A DNA stretch of 64,000 nucleotides from DASYKT01 sp963718105. Lineage in GTDB: Bacteria; Acidobacteriota; Blastocatellia; Pyrinomonadales; Pyrinomonadaceae. The stretch is from the NCBI GenBank assembly GCA_963718105.1, contig OY970352.1, forward strand, positions 2,852,001 through 2,916,000, read 5' to 3'. Both the position numbers and the translations under genes were made by a program. Position 1 is the first letter of the stretch; the number at the start of each line of letters is the position of its first letter. The notes beneath the pieces were generated by a model, which was not told the DNA's origin, ran no database searches, and saw nothing but the letters and a program-made list of their open reading frames with translations. Positions 42,774 through 51,379 of the stretch are shown here, one piece after another.

Positions 42774-43649
42774 CTATTTTTTCGCGACTTCTTCGGAAAG
42801 TTTCAGCATCCCGTCACCCACGGTAAAGCTTAGTAAAGCCCCGCCGTTACCTGAGCGTCCCGCGATCAATTTATTATTGAACTTATTCTTTTCCCGTTCT
42901 TTGAGCGGAGTGTAGGTATTTTGTATCTCGCCGGTGCGCAGAATGGAAGCATCTATATCGGCATTAAAGCTCGCGGGAAAGATCACATTCATATTTCCCT
43001 GCGCAAGCTGCATCTGCAAACTGCGGCCTCGCCAGCTTCGGGTATTGATCCACAGATCGACACTGCCGGACCCGAAAGTGCCGATGATAGAACCGCCGGT
43101 AAATTCAAGATCGGCATCGGTCTCGGCTCCTTTGAGCTGCATGGCGCCTTCGACGCCTTTTATTTTAAGGCCGCCCTTGCCCACGGTGATCGACAGGTCG
43201 CTCAGCGCCGGGACCCGCACTGTATAATCGATCTTCCACGGCAGATTCAACAATTGCTTGGGGAATTTTTTGAACTTTTTCTTCAGGTAATCTTTATCGA
43301 AAGTTCCGACGGTCAGAATGCTGACGGTAGCCATGCTCTCGTCCATCACGAACCCGTTCACCTGCGCCAAAAGGGCCAGGTCGGCTTCGGTCGGCGCCTG
43401 CAATTCGATCTCGGCGGTTATCTCGACCTCGCTTTTATGCCAGCCTTCCACGGTAACGGCGCCGCTTGGCCCGCCCATAATGGTGACCGTACCGCCGGGG
43501 CCAAGCGTGGTCTTTTCGGACCGGCTGACGATGCGCTTAAGCAGCGTTTGCGGGGCGGCGGCGGGGGTTTTCTGCCCAAAAACGAACAAGGGCATAGCAA
43601 GAATTGCCAGCCCCAAAGCGAGTACCAGAACATTTTTTGAATTTTTCAT
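42774..43649 (-). CDS. DUF4097-like adhesin-type secreted protein (second of pair)
   Basis: The 291-residue protein has a signal peptide (VLVLALGLAILAMPLFVFG). Its beta-rich body has short repeats typical of DUF4097 putative adhesins (GGTVTIMGGPSGAVTVEGWHKSEVEITAEIE; then turns such as GKGGLKIKGVEGAMQLKGAETDADLEFTGG). A right-handed beta-helix-like fold at the envelope is expected. The segment FDKDYLKKKFKKFPKQLLNLPWKIDYTVRVP is an insertion not seen in the partner gene. It follows the partner by two bases and is the last gene of the ECF-sigma unit, so it is a probable target or effector of that envelope-stress circuit. Confidence 0.78.
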   Translation of the reverse strand: MKNSKNVLVLALGLAILAMPLFVFGQKTPAAAPQTLLKRIVSRSEKTTLGPGGTVTIMGGPSGAVTVEGWHKSEVEITAEIELQAPTEADLALLAQVNGFVMDESMATVSILTVGTFDKDYLKKKFKKFPKQLLNLPWKIDYTVRVPALSDLSITVGKGGLKIKGVEGAMQLKGAETDADLEFTGGSIIGTFGSGSVDLWINTRSWRGRSLQMQLAQGNMNVIFPASFNADIDASILRTGEIQNTYTPLKEREKNKFNNKLIAGRSGNGGALLSFTVGDGMLKLSEEVAKK

Positions 43650-43651
43650 TT

Positions 43652-44425
43652 TTAGCGCGCTATGAACGAGATCTTTCCGCTATGATTTATCACGCTCATT
43701 TTAGCACTTCCGTCGCCTACCTGCCCAACTACGCGGCGTCCGTCGCTAAAATTAAAGCCGCTGTTGGAAAATGCCCCGAGAGAGATGCTGCGCGAGCTGG
43801 GGGCGGTCGCGACCAGCGTAAAAGAAGAATTTGAGGGGATGCGCAAATTTATTTCGCCCCTGGTAGAGGCAAATCTGTAGATACCTTTTGTTTTCAAAGT
43901 GCCGTCAAAAAAGATGTTTCCGATAACATTTTCCGCCGAAACGGAATCCGCGCTGATATTGGTCAGCGTGACATCGCCTTCGGTAGTGATGTGAGCGCGC
44001 ACCAAACCGCCGCGGACGTTGCTCACACTCAGGTTCCCCATCTTCGTTTCGATATCAACGGAAGAAGTAGCCGGAACTTTAACGGTGAAATTCACATTGC
44101 CGACTTCGCCGCGGCCCTGGTTGTCCTTGACCAGATTGATCACGATGGTGCCGCTTAAATTTTGCGGAACGATATTGGCGGCGGGCGCTTCGAGATCGGC
44201 CACGATCTTGACCTCGTCTCTTTCCCAGCCCTCAACGGTCACGGTCCCGCTGCGGTTGGTCAATTGCAGACGAACGTTCTTACTGGCCGGATAGACCTTA
44301 CTGAACTTTTTTTGTGCGAAATTTTCCTGAACCGATAGGAGCAGCAAGAGGCTTAGGGCCGCTGCTATGAAAGTAAGATTCTTAAGTATCGGAATACACA
44401 ACAATTTTTTCCCGGAGGACTTCAC
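43652..44425 (-). CDS. DUF4097-like adhesin-type secreted protein (first of pair)
   Basis: The 257-residue protein begins at a GTG with AAGGA upstream. It has a hydrophobic signal (LTFIAAALSLLLLLSV) and then the same opening pattern as its partner: VRLQLTNRSGTVTVEGWERDEVKIVADLEAP. It continues with VPATSSVDIETKMGNLSVSNVRGGLVRAHITTEGDVTLTNISADSVSAENVIGNIFFDGTLKTKG, a run of short beta turns as in DUF4097. The two proteins are diverged paralogues that share the GTVTVEGW core. Location is probably the periplasm or outer surface. It lies about 60 bases after the anti-sigma gene on the same strand. Confidence 0.78.
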   Translation of the reverse strand: MKSSGKKLLCIPILKNLTFIAAALSLLLLLSVQENFAQKKFSKVYPASKNVRLQLTNRSGTVTVEGWERDEVKIVADLEAPAANIVPQNLSGTIVINLVKDNQGRGEVGNVNFTVKVPATSSVDIETKMGNLSVSNVRGGLVRAHITTEGDVTLTNISADSVSAENVIGNIFFDGTLKTKGIYRFASTRGEINLRIPSNSSFTLVATAPSSRSISLGAFSNSGFNFSDGRRVVGQVGDGSAKMSVINHSGKISFIAR

Positions 44426-44486
44426 TTCAACTAACTTCCTTAATCATACGAATGAAATAATTTTAATAAGATAAAACTTATAGGAA

Positions 44487-45236
44487 TTATAATTCAGAAA
44501 ATTCCCTCAACAGATCCATTTTTTCCGTCATGGCGGAATTGAGCATTTCTTCCGACAAAGAGTCCGCCGGATTTTCTTTCAGGTTCCGGGAATACTCCAT
44601 CACTACCTGATCGATCTCGTGCAGGTTGCGGTCAAAAGTATCGCGCATTCTCTGATTCCAGCGCGTTCTGCGTTCTTCGACCCGGGCATTCCAGTAATCG
44701 ATCACGGCCTGTTTTTCATTGAGGCTTTTTTCCCGTAATTCTTCCGGGGCAGGCGCGAGTCCCGCCTGGCTCATTAAGTTTTCAAAAAGGGTCGGCTGCA
44801 TTGCCGCATTCGCCGTCAAATTATTATTTGAAGAGCGAACGGAATTTCTAATACCGACGATGGTCAGAAGCGAACTGATGACCGCAATACCGATCACGGC
44901 TGTGACGGCTTGAGAAAAAGAAAGCTGCCAGCGTTTTTCCCACGCGCGTCCCCAAAAACCTTGTTTCTTTTTTTCTTCGGCCGGCGGGGCTGACGTGTCC
45001 TGTATTTCGCTTTCGATGATATTGCTGATGCGGCACCAGAGGGCCTGGGAATTTGGCGGTGCGAGCTCCTGATCCTGAGGGTTGGAATAAAACCCTGTCA
45101 AATAAGAAAAGTCCCGGTGGATGCCGGCGCAATCATGACAAAGCTCCAGATGCGCTTCGATCTCCGCGGACATCGTACAGCCTGTACGATCATCCACGAA
45201 TTCACTCAGTAAATTTTGACAATGCTCACAATTCAT
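44487..45236 (-). CDS. Membrane anti-sigma factor with zinc-finger (zf-HC2) domain
   Basis: The 249-residue protein starts MNCEHCQNLLSEFVDDRTGCTMSAEIEAHLELCHDC, the H-x3-C-x2-C ZAS/zf-HC2 module that clamps an ECF sigma factor in the cytoplasm. One transmembrane helix follows (about 118-140, AVTAVIGIAVISSLLTIVGI). The C-terminal 100 residues are helical and charged (RTRWNQRMRDTFDRNLHEIDQ) and would be periplasmic, where they could sense signals or be cut by proteases. It is encoded directly after the ECF sigma gene (gap near 130-bp), the usual sigma/anti-sigma order. Confidence 0.88.
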   Translation of the reverse strand: MNCEHCQNLLSEFVDDRTGCTMSAEIEAHLELCHDCAGIHRDFSYLTGFYSNPQDQELAPPNSQALWCRISNIIESEIQDTSAPPAEEKKKQGFWGRAWEKRWQLSFSQAVTAVIGIAVISSLLTIVGIRNSVRSSNNNLTANAAMQPTLFENLMSQAGLAPAPEELREKSLNEKQAVIDYWNARVEERRTRWNQRMRDTFDRNLHEIDQVVMEYSRNLKENPADSLSEEMLNSAMTEKMDLLREFSEL

Positions 45237-45367
45237 TTGGTGCCTGAACTTTTAAGAAAATACCGGACTTCCCGCTTGTTTCTCGCAAAGTATGATTGCG
45301 TTAAAACCTGTTTTGGTTGCCTCGGAAGCTTTAAATTTTCTTATTAAACCTTAGTTTTCGCCCGTCT

Positions 45368-46027
45368 TTATTGCTTTTGCTGCAGGATAAGCCCGCGCAA
45401 TTTCAATCTCGCTTTATGAAGCTGAGATTTGGATGTTCCGATCGAAAGCCCCAGCATACGGGCGATCTCTTCATGCTCGAAACCTTCGACATCGTGCAAA
45501 ACAAAAACGGTACGGTAGCCCGGCGGAAGCTGCGCGATCGCGTTATCGAGCGCGATGCGGTCCAGCACGGGCATCCTGGAAAAATTCTCCGTCCCGGGAA
45601 CGGTCTGTTCCGGAACCTCGCCGTCGTCCGTGGTTTTCTCTACCTGCACCCCGCGGCGGCGGAAATGCATCAGCACCTGGTTGACCGTCAGGCGGTGCAG
45701 CCAGGTCGAAAAAGCAGATTCACCGCGAAAGCTTCCCATTTTACGGAAAAGCTGGATAAAGACCTCTTGAGTGAGGTCTTCGGCCTCAGCAGTGCTCTGC
45801 GTCATCCGCAGACAGATGCTGTAAGCCCGGCGATGATATCGCTGGTAAATATTCTCAAAAGCCGCCAGGTTGCCATGCGCCGCCATCTGCACCAATTCGT
45901 AATCCGTCTCGGTGTTTGTCAGGGGCGCGTTATTTTCCCGGGTTTTTGGAATAAAGACAGGACCGGCAGTACTTTCCTCTAAGGAAAAGCCTGCGTTTTC
46001 GCTAACCGCTTGCGAAGTTGCGTTCAT
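45368..46027 (-). CDS. ECF-family RNA polymerase sigma factor (RpoE-like)
   Basis: Region 2 is DYELVQMAAHGNLAAFENIYQRYHRRAYSICLRMTQSTAEAEDLTQEVFIQLFRKMGSFRGESAFSTWLHRLTVNQVL and region 4 is LPPGYRTVFVLHDVEGFEHEEIARMLGLSIGTSKSQLHKARLKLR, both complete. I choose the ATG at 46027 because GGAG lies six bases upstream. The frame stays open to a GTG at 46087, but that codon lies inside a perfect AAAGGAGGT, which would instead be spaced for the in-frame ATC or ATA codons just downstream. The 43-residue N-terminal tail before region 2 is unstructured. It should direct RNA polymerase to envelope-stress promoters. It heads a unit with an anti-sigma factor and two adhesin-like genes and is divergent from the TraB-like gene. 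Confidence 0.92.
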   Translation of the reverse strand: MNATSQAVSENAGFSLEESTAGPVFIPKTRENNAPLTNTETDYELVQMAAHGNLAAFENIYQRYHRRAYSICLRMTQSTAEAEDLTQEVFIQLFRKMGSFRGESAFSTWLHRLTVNQVLMHFRRRGVQVEKTTDDGEVPEQTVPGTENFSRMPVLDRIALDNAIAQLPPGYRTVFVLHDVEGFEHEEIARMLGLSIGTSKSQLHKARLKLRGLILQQKQ

Positions 46028-46256
46028 TATAGACTCCAGCAGTTCACTGTCAGAATGGATAAAATCTTCCCTGTCTATGATGCGCACCTCCTTTCACCGG
46101 TTGCTTAAAGCTCACTAATTTTAATGCCAAAAGGGTAAAAAGGTAAATAGAATAACCGGCAATTTCGGGTATTTTCAACCCTCATTGCTCAGGTACTGTG
46201 AAAAAACTCCCGAAAAAGGTAAAATCTGAGCCGAAATCGTCCTTGTTTTTACCGAT

Positions 46257-47237
46257 ATGAAGAAAATTCAGTTCTCGATATTCGTCTCCCTTCTCGTCCT
46301 GCTCACCGTGTTTTTATCCGCCCCGGCAGAAGCATTGGCACAGGGCAAGCGGCCCGCGAAACGCCCTGTAAAACAAGCGGTCAAGGTGACCGCTCCGGCC
46401 ACCGGCCCAACCACGGGGTTGCTTTACAAGATCTCCGGTAACGGGCTGAAGCAGCCATCCTACATTTTCGGTACGGTTCATATCACCTGTCAGGATGATC
46501 TGTTCTCTATGGAAACGCTCAACGGGTATTTAGGCCAGGCCGATCAGCTCATAATGGAGATCGATATGAACGATCCGGCCATAAACGAATCAGTGGCGAA
46601 AGATATGGTGATACCGGACGGGAAAACCTTCACCGAATTTTTAACGCCCGGTGAATATGCAAAAGTCGATGAATTCATCAAGTCTATGCTGGGAGTATCG
46701 GTAGAGACCTTAAAGACGATCAAACCTTTCACGCTTGAAGTGCTGATCGTTACCAATCCCAAGATCCTGGGCTGCTCACCTCCCGTTTCATACGAATTGG
46801 GATTTTTGCAGGCGGCAAACACGGCAAAAAAGCCGGTCAAAGGCCTGGACACACTCGAATTTCAGACGGCGCTTTTAAACAAGATCCCGATCGATAAACA
46901 GGCCAAAGGCTTATATAAAATTGCCGCCGATCCGCAAAAATATACGGACAACTTTCAGAAGATCATGCGGCTATACAAATCGCAGGACGTAGAAAAGCTG
47001 GAAACCCTTCTCGAAGCGTTGCGGGCGGAAAATAAGGAATTCGCCGACTCAGCCGTCGAGGAAAGGAACCGCACGTGGATACCTAAGCTGGAAAAAGAAA
47101 TGAAAGAAAAAGCCTCTTTTATCGCTGTCGGCAGCGGGCACCTGGGCGGCGCGAGCGGCGTGATCAAACTATTAAGAGCCAGAGGCTACATTCTCCAGCC
47201 TTTAAGTTTAGGTTTACAAAAAGGAGAGCGACAATGA
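46257..47237 (+). CDS. TraB/GumN-family (Tiki-like) secreted protein
   Basis: The 326-residue protein has a signal peptide (FSIFVSLLVLLTVFLSAPAEALA) and a basic linker (KRPAKRPVKQAVK). The TraB/GumN domain follows: GLLYKISGNGLKQPSYIFGTVHITCQDD (GxxH near residue 75), QADQLIMEIDMNDPA, a PPVSYELGFLQAANTAKKPVKGLDTLEFQ core and the closing FIAVGSGHLGGASGVIKLLRARGY. These proteins share the Tiki/ChaN fold with a likely metal site; bacterial functions are poorly known. The N-terminal 'GTVH' and C-terminal 'GSGHL' motifs are intact. It is divergent from the ECF sigma gene and overlaps the next gene by four bases (ATGA). Confidence 0.85.
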   Translation: MKKIQFSIFVSLLVLLTVFLSAPAEALAQGKRPAKRPVKQAVKVTAPATGPTTGLLYKISGNGLKQPSYIFGTVHITCQDDLFSMETLNGYLGQADQLIMEIDMNDPAINESVAKDMVIPDGKTFTEFLTPGEYAKVDEFIKSMLGVSVETLKTIKPFTLEVLIVTNPKILGCSPPVSYELGFLQAANTAKKPVKGLDTLEFQTALLNKIPIDKQAKGLYKIAADPQKYTDNFQKIMRLYKSQDVEKLETLLEALRAENKEFADSAVEERNRTWIPKLEKEMKEKASFIAVGSGHLGGASGVIKLLRARGYILQPLSLGLQKGERQ

Positions 47238-47476
47238 CCGTCGAAATGCTTCGCAATTTTTTCCTGTGGTGCACGATCATAAATTACGCGATCATTTTTC
47301 TCTGGTTCATTCTCTATGTAATATTCGGAGACTTGCTCTACCGGCTCCATAGCCGCTTATTCGAGATCACGCGGGAGAGATTTAACGGCCTGATGTACCA
47401 GGGAATGATGATCTACAAATTAGGAATAATGTTATTCAGCCTGGTCCCGTATATTGTGCTTTTGATCATCAAGTAA
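47234..47476 (+). CDS. Small two-helix membrane protein (DUF6868-like)
   Basis: The 80-residue protein has an N-terminal helix (LRNFFLWCTIINYAIIFLWFILYVIFG, about 6-32), a polar centre (DLLYRLHSRLFEITRERFNGLMYQG) and a second helix (KLGIMLFSLVPYIVLLII). The pattern FFLWCTIINYAIL..W and LH...F.I.......YQGM..YK matches the DUF6868 family as I remember it. Function is unknown. Its start overlaps the stop of the TraB-like gene, and GGAG lies six bases upstream, so the two are co-translated. Confidence 0.75.
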   Translation: MTVEMLRNFFLWCTIINYAIIFLWFILYVIFGDLLYRLHSRLFEITRERFNGLMYQGMMIYKLGIMLFSLVPYIVLLIIK

Positions 47477-47654
47477 AAGATAAGCCTCTCGCCGTAAGTT
47501 GATTTGCGCGGGCGGGACGCTGGCGCTACATCTCTCCATAAACATTCCTTTGATTCATACAACGAACTTGCGTTTGTTCAATACCTCTGGCGAAGAGTCC
47601 GATAGCATGCTGTCATTAGACTGTACTTTTCCTGATCTTTTGGAGGCTTTTATT

Positions 47655-49394
47655 ATGAAATTAACCATTCTTATCTGTGCGATCTTTATGTTTTTGACAC
47701 CGCTGGCGGCACAGGAAACCTGCGCCATTACGGAAGAAACGCCGATGACGGTTACGGTCGACTGGCTGGCAGGCCATCTCGATCACAAAAATCTGGTGCT
47801 GCTCCACGTCGGGGTAAAAGATGAATACGACGCCGGACACATTCCGGGCGCTTTATTTGTGAACACCCAGGACCTGTCGGCGCCGCCGGAAGAAAGCGGC
47901 GATCTTTCTCTTCAGCTTCCCTCGGTAGAAAAGGCAAAGGCCGCTTTTGAGAAAATGGGGATCAGCAACGATTCGCGGATAATCATTTACTTCGGCAAAG
48001 ACTGGGTCTCGCCGACAACCCGCGTGTATTACACCTTCGACTATTTCGGCCTCGGCAAAAACACTTCGCTCTTGCAGGGCGGAATGCCTGCCTGGACGAC
48101 GGCCGGAAAAACTCTGAGTAAAGATGTGCCGGCGGTAAAAGCCGGCTCGGTAAAACTCACCGCGAATGACAACATTCTGGCTAAAGCACAATGGCTTAAA
48201 GCAAACCTCAATAAAGACAATGTAAAGATCATCGATTCGCGGACCGCCAATTTTTACGACGGATCGAGCGCCGGAAATATGCCGCGCGCCGGGCACATTC
48301 CCGGAGCGAAAAATATTCCATTCAATAGCCTGGCCGATGAAAAAAATCAGATAAAAGACGAAGCCGAATTGCGGAAAATATTTACCGATGCGGGCGTCAA
48401 GCCGTACGACACGGTCGTCACCTACTGTCACATCGGGCAGCAAGGTACGGTGGATTATTTCGCCGCGAAATCGCTCGGCTACAAAGTGATGCTCTTTGAC
48501 GGTTCGTTCCAGGAGTGGAGCCGGCTGACGGATCTTCCGGTAGAAAACCCGGCGGGCGACCCGGCCAAACCCGCGGTGTCGATCGTCACGCCGCAATGGG
48601 TGGAAGAACACGCCAATGATCCGAATGTGCGCATTCTCGACGTTCGCCTGAATGTCTATGACTACTTCGCGGGACACGTTCCCAATTCGGTGCACCTGGC
48701 CGATTCCGCAGTGCGTTTTCCCAGCGAAGGCTACCCGACGCAATATCCCGAAACTTTTATGGTCGGCCAACTGCTGGCACGCGCCGGAGTAAAAAAAGGC
48801 GACCGCGTGGTCATCTATTCCGACGGCGACGCGGTCCTGGGGGCGACGATGGTCGCTTACCTGCTGGAACGTGTCGGCCATAGCGATATCATTTTTGTCG
48901 ATGGCGGCTGGCGCGATTACAAAGCCGCGCAGAAAACTTCGCAGGAATATCCCAAATATAAACCGGCCGGATATGACACGCTGGACAACCGCAGCGTTCG
49001 CGCGGCCTTTGACGATGTGAAAAATTCCATCGGCAAGGAAGGCATCAAATTTATCGACGCCCGCGCGCCCGAAGTCTTTCGCGGCGAGACAAAGATCTGG
49101 ACCCGCAACGGCCATATTCCCGGCGCCGTCAACGTGCCATGGAAATTGCTGATGGAAGAAAATAACACCCATAAGTTAAAAACCATCGCCGATCTGAAAG
49201 ACGTTTACGCGCAGCGCGGAATAAAAGAAACGGACGACATCATCGTCTATTGCGGCACCAGCCGCGAAGCCAGCCTGGAATATATGATCCTGAAGCACAT
49301 CCTGAAATATCCCAAGGTCAGGTTGTACGAAGGCTCGTGGGCTGAATATGCAAATCACCCGGAAGCGGCAGTGGAAACCGGAGCGGGAAAATAA
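47655..49394 (+). CDS. Secreted protein with four tandem rhodanese domains (sulfurtransferase)
   Basis: The start is the ATG at 47655 with GGAGG eight bases upstream; the 52 extra codons further upstream are untranslated leader. The signal peptide (MKLTILICAIFMFLTPLAAQ) is followed by four rhodanese domains: about 35-152, 175-297, 310-427 and 440-570. Domains 2 and 4 have catalytic cysteines, Cys258 (TYCHIGQQG) and Cys533 (VYCGTSREAS). Domains 1 and 3 have none (YFGKDWVS, YSDGDAV). This is two TST-type modules in a row, each an inactive then an active domain, as in mitochondrial thiosulfate sulfurtransferase. It should move sulfane sulfur to cyanide or thiols in the periplasm. A class V aminotransferase gene follows on the same strand. 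Confidence 0.92.
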   Translation: MKLTILICAIFMFLTPLAAQETCAITEETPMTVTVDWLAGHLDHKNLVLLHVGVKDEYDAGHIPGALFVNTQDLSAPPEESGDLSLQLPSVEKAKAAFEKMGISNDSRIIIYFGKDWVSPTTRVYYTFDYFGLGKNTSLLQGGMPAWTTAGKTLSKDVPAVKAGSVKLTANDNILAKAQWLKANLNKDNVKIIDSRTANFYDGSSAGNMPRAGHIPGAKNIPFNSLADEKNQIKDEAELRKIFTDAGVKPYDTVVTYCHIGQQGTVDYFAAKSLGYKVMLFDGSFQEWSRLTDLPVENPAGDPAKPAVSIVTPQWVEEHANDPNVRILDVRLNVYDYFAGHVPNSVHLADSAVRFPSEGYPTQYPETFMVGQLLARAGVKKGDRVVIYSDGDAVLGATMVAYLLERVGHSDIIFVDGGWRDYKAAQKTSQEYPKYKPAGYDTLDNRSVRAAFDDVKNSIGKEGIKFIDARAPEVFRGETKIWTRNGHIPGAVNVPWKLLMEENNTHKLKTIADLKDVYAQRGIKETDDIIVYCGTSREASLEYMILKHILKYPKVRLYEGSWAEYANHPEAAVETGAGK

Positions 49395-49612
49395 CGAATG
49401 CGCTGAAGACTCAAAGGAAATTAGCCGGTGGCGAAAGCCGCCGGTATCGCCGGGGAAATGATTTCTGTCCTGAAGGGACGGTGGAAAGGCGAAATCTACC
49501 CAGCGCTCCTCCCCAGAGCGCAACATGTTTCCGATCATCGGTCCTGCTGTTATCACGGCAGGCTAATGTCCGGTGTGCCTCCGGCACGGCAATTCAATTA
49601 GGACACTAACAA

Positions 49613-50743
49613 ATGGACCAGCAGATCCGCGCGCTTTTTCCGGCAGCGCAAAACTACACCTATCTGAACAGCGCGGCGGTGGCCCCGATGCCGGTGACGG
49701 CGGTAAAAGCGATCGCCTCGCAACTGGAGGACGTTGCCAACAGCGGTTCACTCAATATGGCCCGCTGGCACGCGACAAAAACCCGCGCGCGGGAATTAAC
49801 GGCCTCGATGCTCGGGGTAAGCAGTGGGCAGATAGCCTTCACACGAAATACATCCGACGGTTTTTGCAGCGTGGCCGCGGGCATGAAATGGCGTAGGGGA
49901 GACAATATCGTCACCTTTGCCGGCGAGTTTCCCGCCAACTATTACCCGTGGCGAGAGCTGCGAAATAATTATGGTGTCGAGATCAGAGACTGTCCGGAAC
50001 GCGGCGGCCATGGAGGGCAGATAGATATCGAAGAGCTGACCAGTATGATCGACAGCAATACCAAACTCGTGGCGGTCAGCGCGGTTCAATATTCGTCGGG
50101 CTTTCGTTTGGACCTGGAACGGATCGGGCGGAAGGTGAGAAAGGCGGACGCGCTTTTTGCGGTCGACGTCATTCAGGCTTTTGGCGTGATGCCGTTCGAT
50201 CTGCCGGCGCAATTTGTCGATATTGCCGCGGGCGCGAGTTATAAATGGCTCTGCTCACCGGAAGGCTGCGGGATTTTTTATCTCGGCGACCGCGCCCTCG
50301 AGCGTATCAAGCCGGTTTCCATCGGCTGGATGAGCGTCATAGAACCCTGGGATTTTGATAAGCGGGAACAAAAGCTGAAAAGCGGCTGCCTGGCCTGGGA
50401 AACAGGGATGGGCGGCTCGGCGCTTTTTTACGGCCTTGAGCAAAGCCTTGATCTGCTGCGCAAAACCGGCCCGGCCAGGATCAGCGCTTACCTGGAAGAC
50501 CTGACCGATTTTCTTTGTGAAATATTGCCTGCGCGATATGAGATCGTAAGCTCGCGGGCAAGCGGCCAAAAGTCACAAATAGTCAGTATTCGCGGGCTTA
50601 ACAACATGCCGGCGGACAAGATCGCCGAAATTCTCCTGCGCGAAAACATAGTGGTATCTTCACGCGGCGGGTGTGTCCGCATCGCTCCTCATTTTTTTAA
50701 TAATTTTGCTGATATAGAACGGCTGGTTGAATATTTGCCTTAA
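49613..50743 (+). CDS. Class V aminotransferase (cysteine desulfurase/isopenicillin-N-epimerase-like)
   Basis: The 376-residue protein is PLP-dependent. YLNSAAVAPMP (about 16-26), FTRNTSDGFCSVAAGM and FPANYYPWRELRNNYGVEI match the family, with PLP-binding VDVIQAFGVMPFDL (Asp and Gln) and the Schiff-base lysine in AGASYKWLCSPEGCGIFYL near residue 212. The C-terminus has SSRGGCVRIAPHFFNN. The position is usually Ser or another residue in the epimerase-like group, and the Cys here could act as a desulfurase thiol, though the loop is not that of SufS. It lies 218 bases after the rhodanese gene, a gap with weak repeats and no gene. A joint sulfur function is inference. Confidence 0.83.
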   Translation: MDQQIRALFPAAQNYTYLNSAAVAPMPVTAVKAIASQLEDVANSGSLNMARWHATKTRARELTASMLGVSSGQIAFTRNTSDGFCSVAAGMKWRRGDNIVTFAGEFPANYYPWRELRNNYGVEIRDCPERGGHGGQIDIEELTSMIDSNTKLVAVSAVQYSSGFRLDLERIGRKVRKADALFAVDVIQAFGVMPFDLPAQFVDIAAGASYKWLCSPEGCGIFYLGDRALERIKPVSIGWMSVIEPWDFDKREQKLKSGCLAWETGMGGSALFYGLEQSLDLLRKTGPARISAYLEDLTDFLCEILPARYEIVSSRASGQKSQIVSIRGLNNMPADKIAEILLRENIVVSSRGGCVRIAPHFFNNFADIERLVEYLP

Positions 50744-50826
50744 GTAAGCCGGAACCCGATAGTGCGCAGATTTCTAAAGTCGCGTTTGCCTGTAAGCCGC
50801 TCATTTACAAAAACAATTCGGTGAAC

Positions 50827-50967
50827 CTGGGAGCGCCGGCATCCTGCCGGCAAAGCGCGGCCTGGTCGCGCTCATGTCAGTAGCGCTTGTGTCAGCAAGT
50901 GCGTTGCTTGCGGCTTTTACGCATCTGCTAACGCAGACGCTACTGACAGAACCGGCTGGCGCTCCCG
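50827..50967. repeat. Nested inverted REP pair (GGAGCGC outside, GTCAGTAGCG inside)
   Basis: The left arm (50827-50851) has the GCCGGCA/TGCCGGC stem. The right arm (50951-50967) has lost half its hairpin. Inside, GTCAGTAGCGCTTGTGTCAG near 50876 faces GCAGACGCTACTGAC ending near 50948. The inner pair is the same family as at 1559-1632 but with exchanged stem variants. Confidence 0.85.
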
Positions 50968-51379
50968 GTTCACATGCTCATTCTTTATAATGTGAAACAT
51001 TTGAAACTTTGGGTACGGGAGATCGATTTGTGTCGGGCGGTGCCTTTGTGGAGAAAGTTTTCTTTCGTATGTTTAGTGTGATGCCAGTGGTTTCGGGTCT
51101 TTTTTGCCGCGAATAACACAAAAATTCCCGATCGGACAAAAACCGCTCTTCACCTTTAATGCTTCTTCAGATATTCTCTCACCCGAGCGGTCTCCGCCGT
51201 CACTCGACCGCCGTTCTTTGAATTCCAAAATTCCCAAAACCGCGTTTCAAAAACGTTTCAGGTCTTTCACTTTGGCTCATCCGGAATGAAACAAAAGTGA
51301 AACAAATATCAGCTTGGTCCGGACTTCAGAGGCAAGCCAGGATTTTTTCAGACCAGTATTATCCGTGGCCTATTTCTTG
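50968..51379. other. Intergenic region between convergent genes, nothing recognised
   Basis: About 410 bases of moderate GC with no reading frame that I would defend, no strong hairpin and no clear promoter. Short frames on either strand lack ribosome sites. Confidence 0.4.

Noticed and set aside
42921..43640. 239-codon plus-strand open frame
   Set aside because: It is antisense to an exported DUF4097-like protein with a clear signal peptide.
47499..47654. N-terminal extension of the rhodanese protein
   Set aside because: The 52 extra residues would hide a perfect signal peptide; the ATG at 47655 has GGAGG at the right distance.
47853..49172. 439-codon open frame on the minus strand
   Set aside because: It is antisense to the four-domain rhodanese gene, whose motifs are unambiguous; the shadow protein has no recognisable motif.
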